Shown: one piece after another, positions 51,390 through 53,297 of the stretch
How positions within the stretch are numbered: the first letter of the stretch is position 1
Layout of the letters: the number at the start of each line of letters is the position of its first letter
Source: a bacterium
GTDB lineage: Bacteria > AUK180
DNA length: 53,297 nt
Assembly (NCBI GenBank): GCA_023133295.1
Contig: JAGLWT010000088.1
Span: 1-53,297 of the forward strand
Direction of reading: 5' to 3'
Notes under the pieces: generated by a model
What the model saw: only the letters and a program-made list of their open reading frames with translations
What the model was told of the DNA's origin: nothing
Database searches by the model: none
Program-made: the position numbers and the translations under genes

Positions 51390-52309
51390 TTATTGCCCTT
51401 TTCCTTTGCGCCTTCGATCTCAACTTCGGCCTCTGCATGGAACCATTTATCATCGTTTAACTGCCCTGAAATATTTATCTTTTTTATATCTCCCGGCTCC
51501 TTGATACCAAGGTATTCCATCCCATCTTTCTTTTTGAATTTTAGCATCATGACCTTTCCCTTCATATCTTTGTGACTGCCTGTGATCTTAATATCCACCG
51601 GATTCAAAGTACCGTTGAATAACACTGTATCCTGCTTTATATCTTTGACAGAGTAACCATCGATATTCCCGAGGAATACGGTGAATACACCGGCATCACT
51701 CTGCTCCTTTTCCCATGCAGTATTCCATTTGTGAGGTTCGACGATGAGAGAGCTGCTGACGAGCTCGGATTCCATGTTGAGAAACAATCTGATTTCATTT
51801 GTAGGTTTTGTTCCTACTTTTTTACATTTAACAATTCCAGGGATTGTTTCTATTTCTTCTTCTAATGAAATTTCCCCATAAATATATAAAATATTTGGGC
51901 CGAATATTTCTTCAATATTATACCAAGGAATTACATTATAACTGTTCACATATTCTTTACCTGGCTCCAACTCTATATCAGACCCTCCTCCCATTGTAGA
52001 AAAAGAGAAACCTTCTTCTCTTAATTTTTCATAATAATCAAAAATACAGGTAGCTGTCGAATTTTCTGGGTTAGTATTCAAAATGAATCTAGGGTCACGA
52101 GCGTCTAAATTAGGAACATTAAGTTTTCGGTTAGAAATATTTTTTATTATTATAGAAACAATTACAGATTCTTCGGAATCGTAAGTAATTTCTTGACTAA
52201 ATAACACTTTTACATCAATTTCATTATCACGATAAGTGTACATATTTTCAGCTGATGGGAAAACACTCACAAGTAAAATAAAAATAGCAAATATCAATTT
52301 CTTTTTCAT
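51386..52309 (-). CDS. Secreted protein with variable N-terminal and conserved C-terminal beta-sandwich (cassette B)
   Basis: From ATG at 52309 (SD GGAGA) it has 307 residues and a signal peptide (KKKLIFAIFILLVSVFPSA), not a lipobox as in cassette A. The first 180 residues are a beta-rich domain unlike that of cassette A, while the C-terminal part from NMESELVSSSLIVEPHKWN is nearly identical to it. This gives a mosaic pair: shared tail, exchanged front. The frame start upstream (52321) is also an ATG, but the later one has the better ribosome site. A protease-inhibitor or adaptor role is only a guess from the gene order. Confidence 0.7.
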   Translation of the reverse strand: MKKKLIFAIFILLVSVFPSAENMYTYRDNEIDVKVLFSQEITYDSEESVIVSIIIKNISNRKLNVPNLDARDPRFILNTNPENSTATCIFDYYEKLREEGFSFSTMGGGSDIELEPGKEYVNSYNVIPWYNIEEIFGPNILYIYGEISLEEEIETIPGIVKCKKVGTKPTNEIRLFLNMESELVSSSLIVEPHKWNTAWEKEQSDAGVFTVFLGNIDGYSVKDIKQDTVLFNGTLNPVDIKITGSHKDMKGKVMMLKFKKKDGMEYLGIKEPGDIKKINISGQLNDDKWFHAEAEVEIEGAKEKGNK

Positions 52310-52320
52310 TATTGTCTCCA

Positions 52321-53297
52321 TTATTTTATTACATCAATCTTATATATATCATTTGTGTTGAATTTTAACTTTAAATTTTCAGACAATCCCTGACCCATAA
52401 CAAGAGAAGTCGATTCAGCAGGATTCTGATCCTCCAATCCGAAGATATGACCAGTCTCGTGCAATTTAACTTGATTAATAAGATCATTTTCATTTAAGCC
52501 CCATATCAAATTGTCACTCTGATCACTATCGCCTAAGGTGAGCACATTTGTGTCTAATGAATATCCTGCATCAAATAATTCACAAGCATCTTTTATAATA
52601 AATCTTTCATAATCGGTAGTTACTCTATTCTTCTTTATTGTGTCGTGAGTATAGTAATATATGTATATGTCTTTGGAATATAGATTTTCGTATTCACCAT
52701 CAACTCCCTTATAAAGCAAATCCTCTAACTTATTCTTTTCAAAAATATTATTTATTGTACTGAGAAATACATTAAATTCTCCCTGACCTTTACCGATATA
52801 CTTATTTAATACTCGTCCAAATATTCCATTATCATAAGCAATATAATATTTCCCGTTAGCACTCAATTCGATATTATCAAATAAATCACCATTATCCAAA
52901 TTTCTATCCCCAATATCAGACCATATTAAGGGGCAATGTCCAAAGCTTGTATCAATAACAATTCTATCTTCCTCTTTATCGCCAATCATTTTAAAATTCT
53001 TTCCGGGGGCTTTAATCATGTTTACCTTTACTTCATTTATCAAATACTCCAACCACGGTTCATCTAAGTTATTAATGTCAATTAACACATCCTTTTTTCT
53101 TGGATTCAATCTTGTATGAATTCTACCACTCTCAGCTTCCTTATATACAAATCCTTTATATTCATTACTTGTAGTAATACCATCGCCGATTTGATTAATC
53201 GCAACTTCCTTCTCTAAATCATCATTAGGTTGAAATTCGTTAATTGTCATATAACTATAGTATTCAAGACTATCCCTTTCCCACCTATCCGCCATGA
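52321..53297 (-). CDS. Secreted-type zinc metalloprotease, partial at the right edge (cassette B)
   Basis: The C-terminal 324 or more residues of a longer gene that runs off the window. It matches the second half of the 48221-50491 protein: MADRWERDSLEYYSYMTINE (Ca-binding-like segment), QIGDGITTSNEYKGFVY, and a protease domain with HETGHIFGLED. Here the third metal ligand is Asp, where cassette A has His (HELGHLFGLGH); HExxHxxGxxD occurs in some metzincins. It ends 11 bases before the 52309 start (adjacent stop TAA). The real start, signal peptide and front domains lie outside the window. Confidence 0.75.
   Translation of the reverse strand, partial: MADRWERDSLEYYSYMTINEFQPNDDLEKEVAINQIGDGITTSNEYKGFVYKEAESGRIHTRLNPRKKDVLIDINNLDEPWLEYLINEVKVNMIKAPGKNFKMIGDKEEDRIVIDTSFGHCPLIWSDIGDRNLDNGDLFDNIELSANGKYYIAYDNGIFGRVLNKYIGKGQGEFNVFLSTINNIFEKNKLEDLLYKGVDGEYENLYSKDIYIYYYTHDTIKKNRVTTDYERFIIKDACELFDAGYSLDTNVLTLGDSDQSDNLIWGLNENDLINQVKLHETGHIFGLEDQNPAESTSLVMGQGLSENLKLKFNTNDIYKIDVIK

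Overview
This 53 kb window looks like a chromosomal piece of an uncultured, probably anaerobic bacterium related to the FCB group (Bacteroidetes, Cloacimonadota, Marinimicrobia and similar candidate phyla). Three things suggest this. Several secreted proteins end in a Por/type IX secretion (T9SS) sorting domain (9450-10889, 46510-47334, 50565-51389). There is a ferredoxin-domain MinD ATPase cluster with a NifX-like protein, typical of anaerobes. The GlmU-related protein (36082-37128) is of the type known from Bacteroidetes. The DNA is moderately AT-rich, and almost all genes lie on the minus strand, so operons read right to left. No species can be assigned from the sequence alone.

Layout, left to right. 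1-4123: a short Lnt-like nitrilase membrane protein, a band-7 (SPFH) protein, a previously hidden 47-residue gene and an HD-GYP/TPR signalling protein. 4502-9453: tRNA-Arg(CCU), an in-frame fusion of a sigma-70 factor with adenine phosphoribosyltransferase, a LysM/degenerate M23 lipoprotein, a LOG-like protein, tRNA-Pro(CGG), a small exporter, a phosphotransbutyrylase-like enzyme and panD. 9450-22241: a clostripain-like T9SS protease, an unusual MshEN-coiled-coil-SPOR protein, the acetyl-CoA carboxylase pair accC and accB with a DnaB-like ATPase between them, efp, an M24 peptidase, a very acidic TPR/roadblock protein and the YggS PLP protein. 22343-24360 (plus strand): a malic-enzyme-like and a fumarase-alpha-like gene that have both lost their catalytic signatures. 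24373-28048: a small membrane protein, then an ORP-like cluster (NifX-like, DUF59, two MinD ATPases, DUF5320, DUF134 regulator) with its own promoter and a possible operator.

28055-36081 is accessory DNA. It holds two copies of a lipoprotein plus small-membrane-protein cassette around a CPBP protease, a TolB-like/TPR protein, a MITE-like element, a nuclease-like protein and long gene-free stretches built from a few recurring 'word-like' repeats. 36082-45964 is a long, tightly packed operon that is textbook core: ylxM, ffh, rpsP (with a large repetitive tail), khpA, rimM, trmD, a SPOUT methyltransferase, rplS, rnhB, yraN, comM/yifB, a ROK kinase, an MBL hydrolase and a GlmU-like protein. 46056-46463 is a small plus-strand membrane protein. 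46510 to the right edge is a tandem duplication of a three-gene secreted cassette (zinc metalloprotease, beta-sandwich protein, Fn3/T9SS protein), with mosaic middle genes and an N-terminally truncated protease.

The most interesting items are the paired pseudoenzymes at 22343-24360, the sigma-Apt fusion, the duplicated secreted cassettes, the lipoprotein/small-membrane cassettes and an apparent habit of leaderless transcription. Protein family calls are from recognition of motifs by eye; no database search was run.
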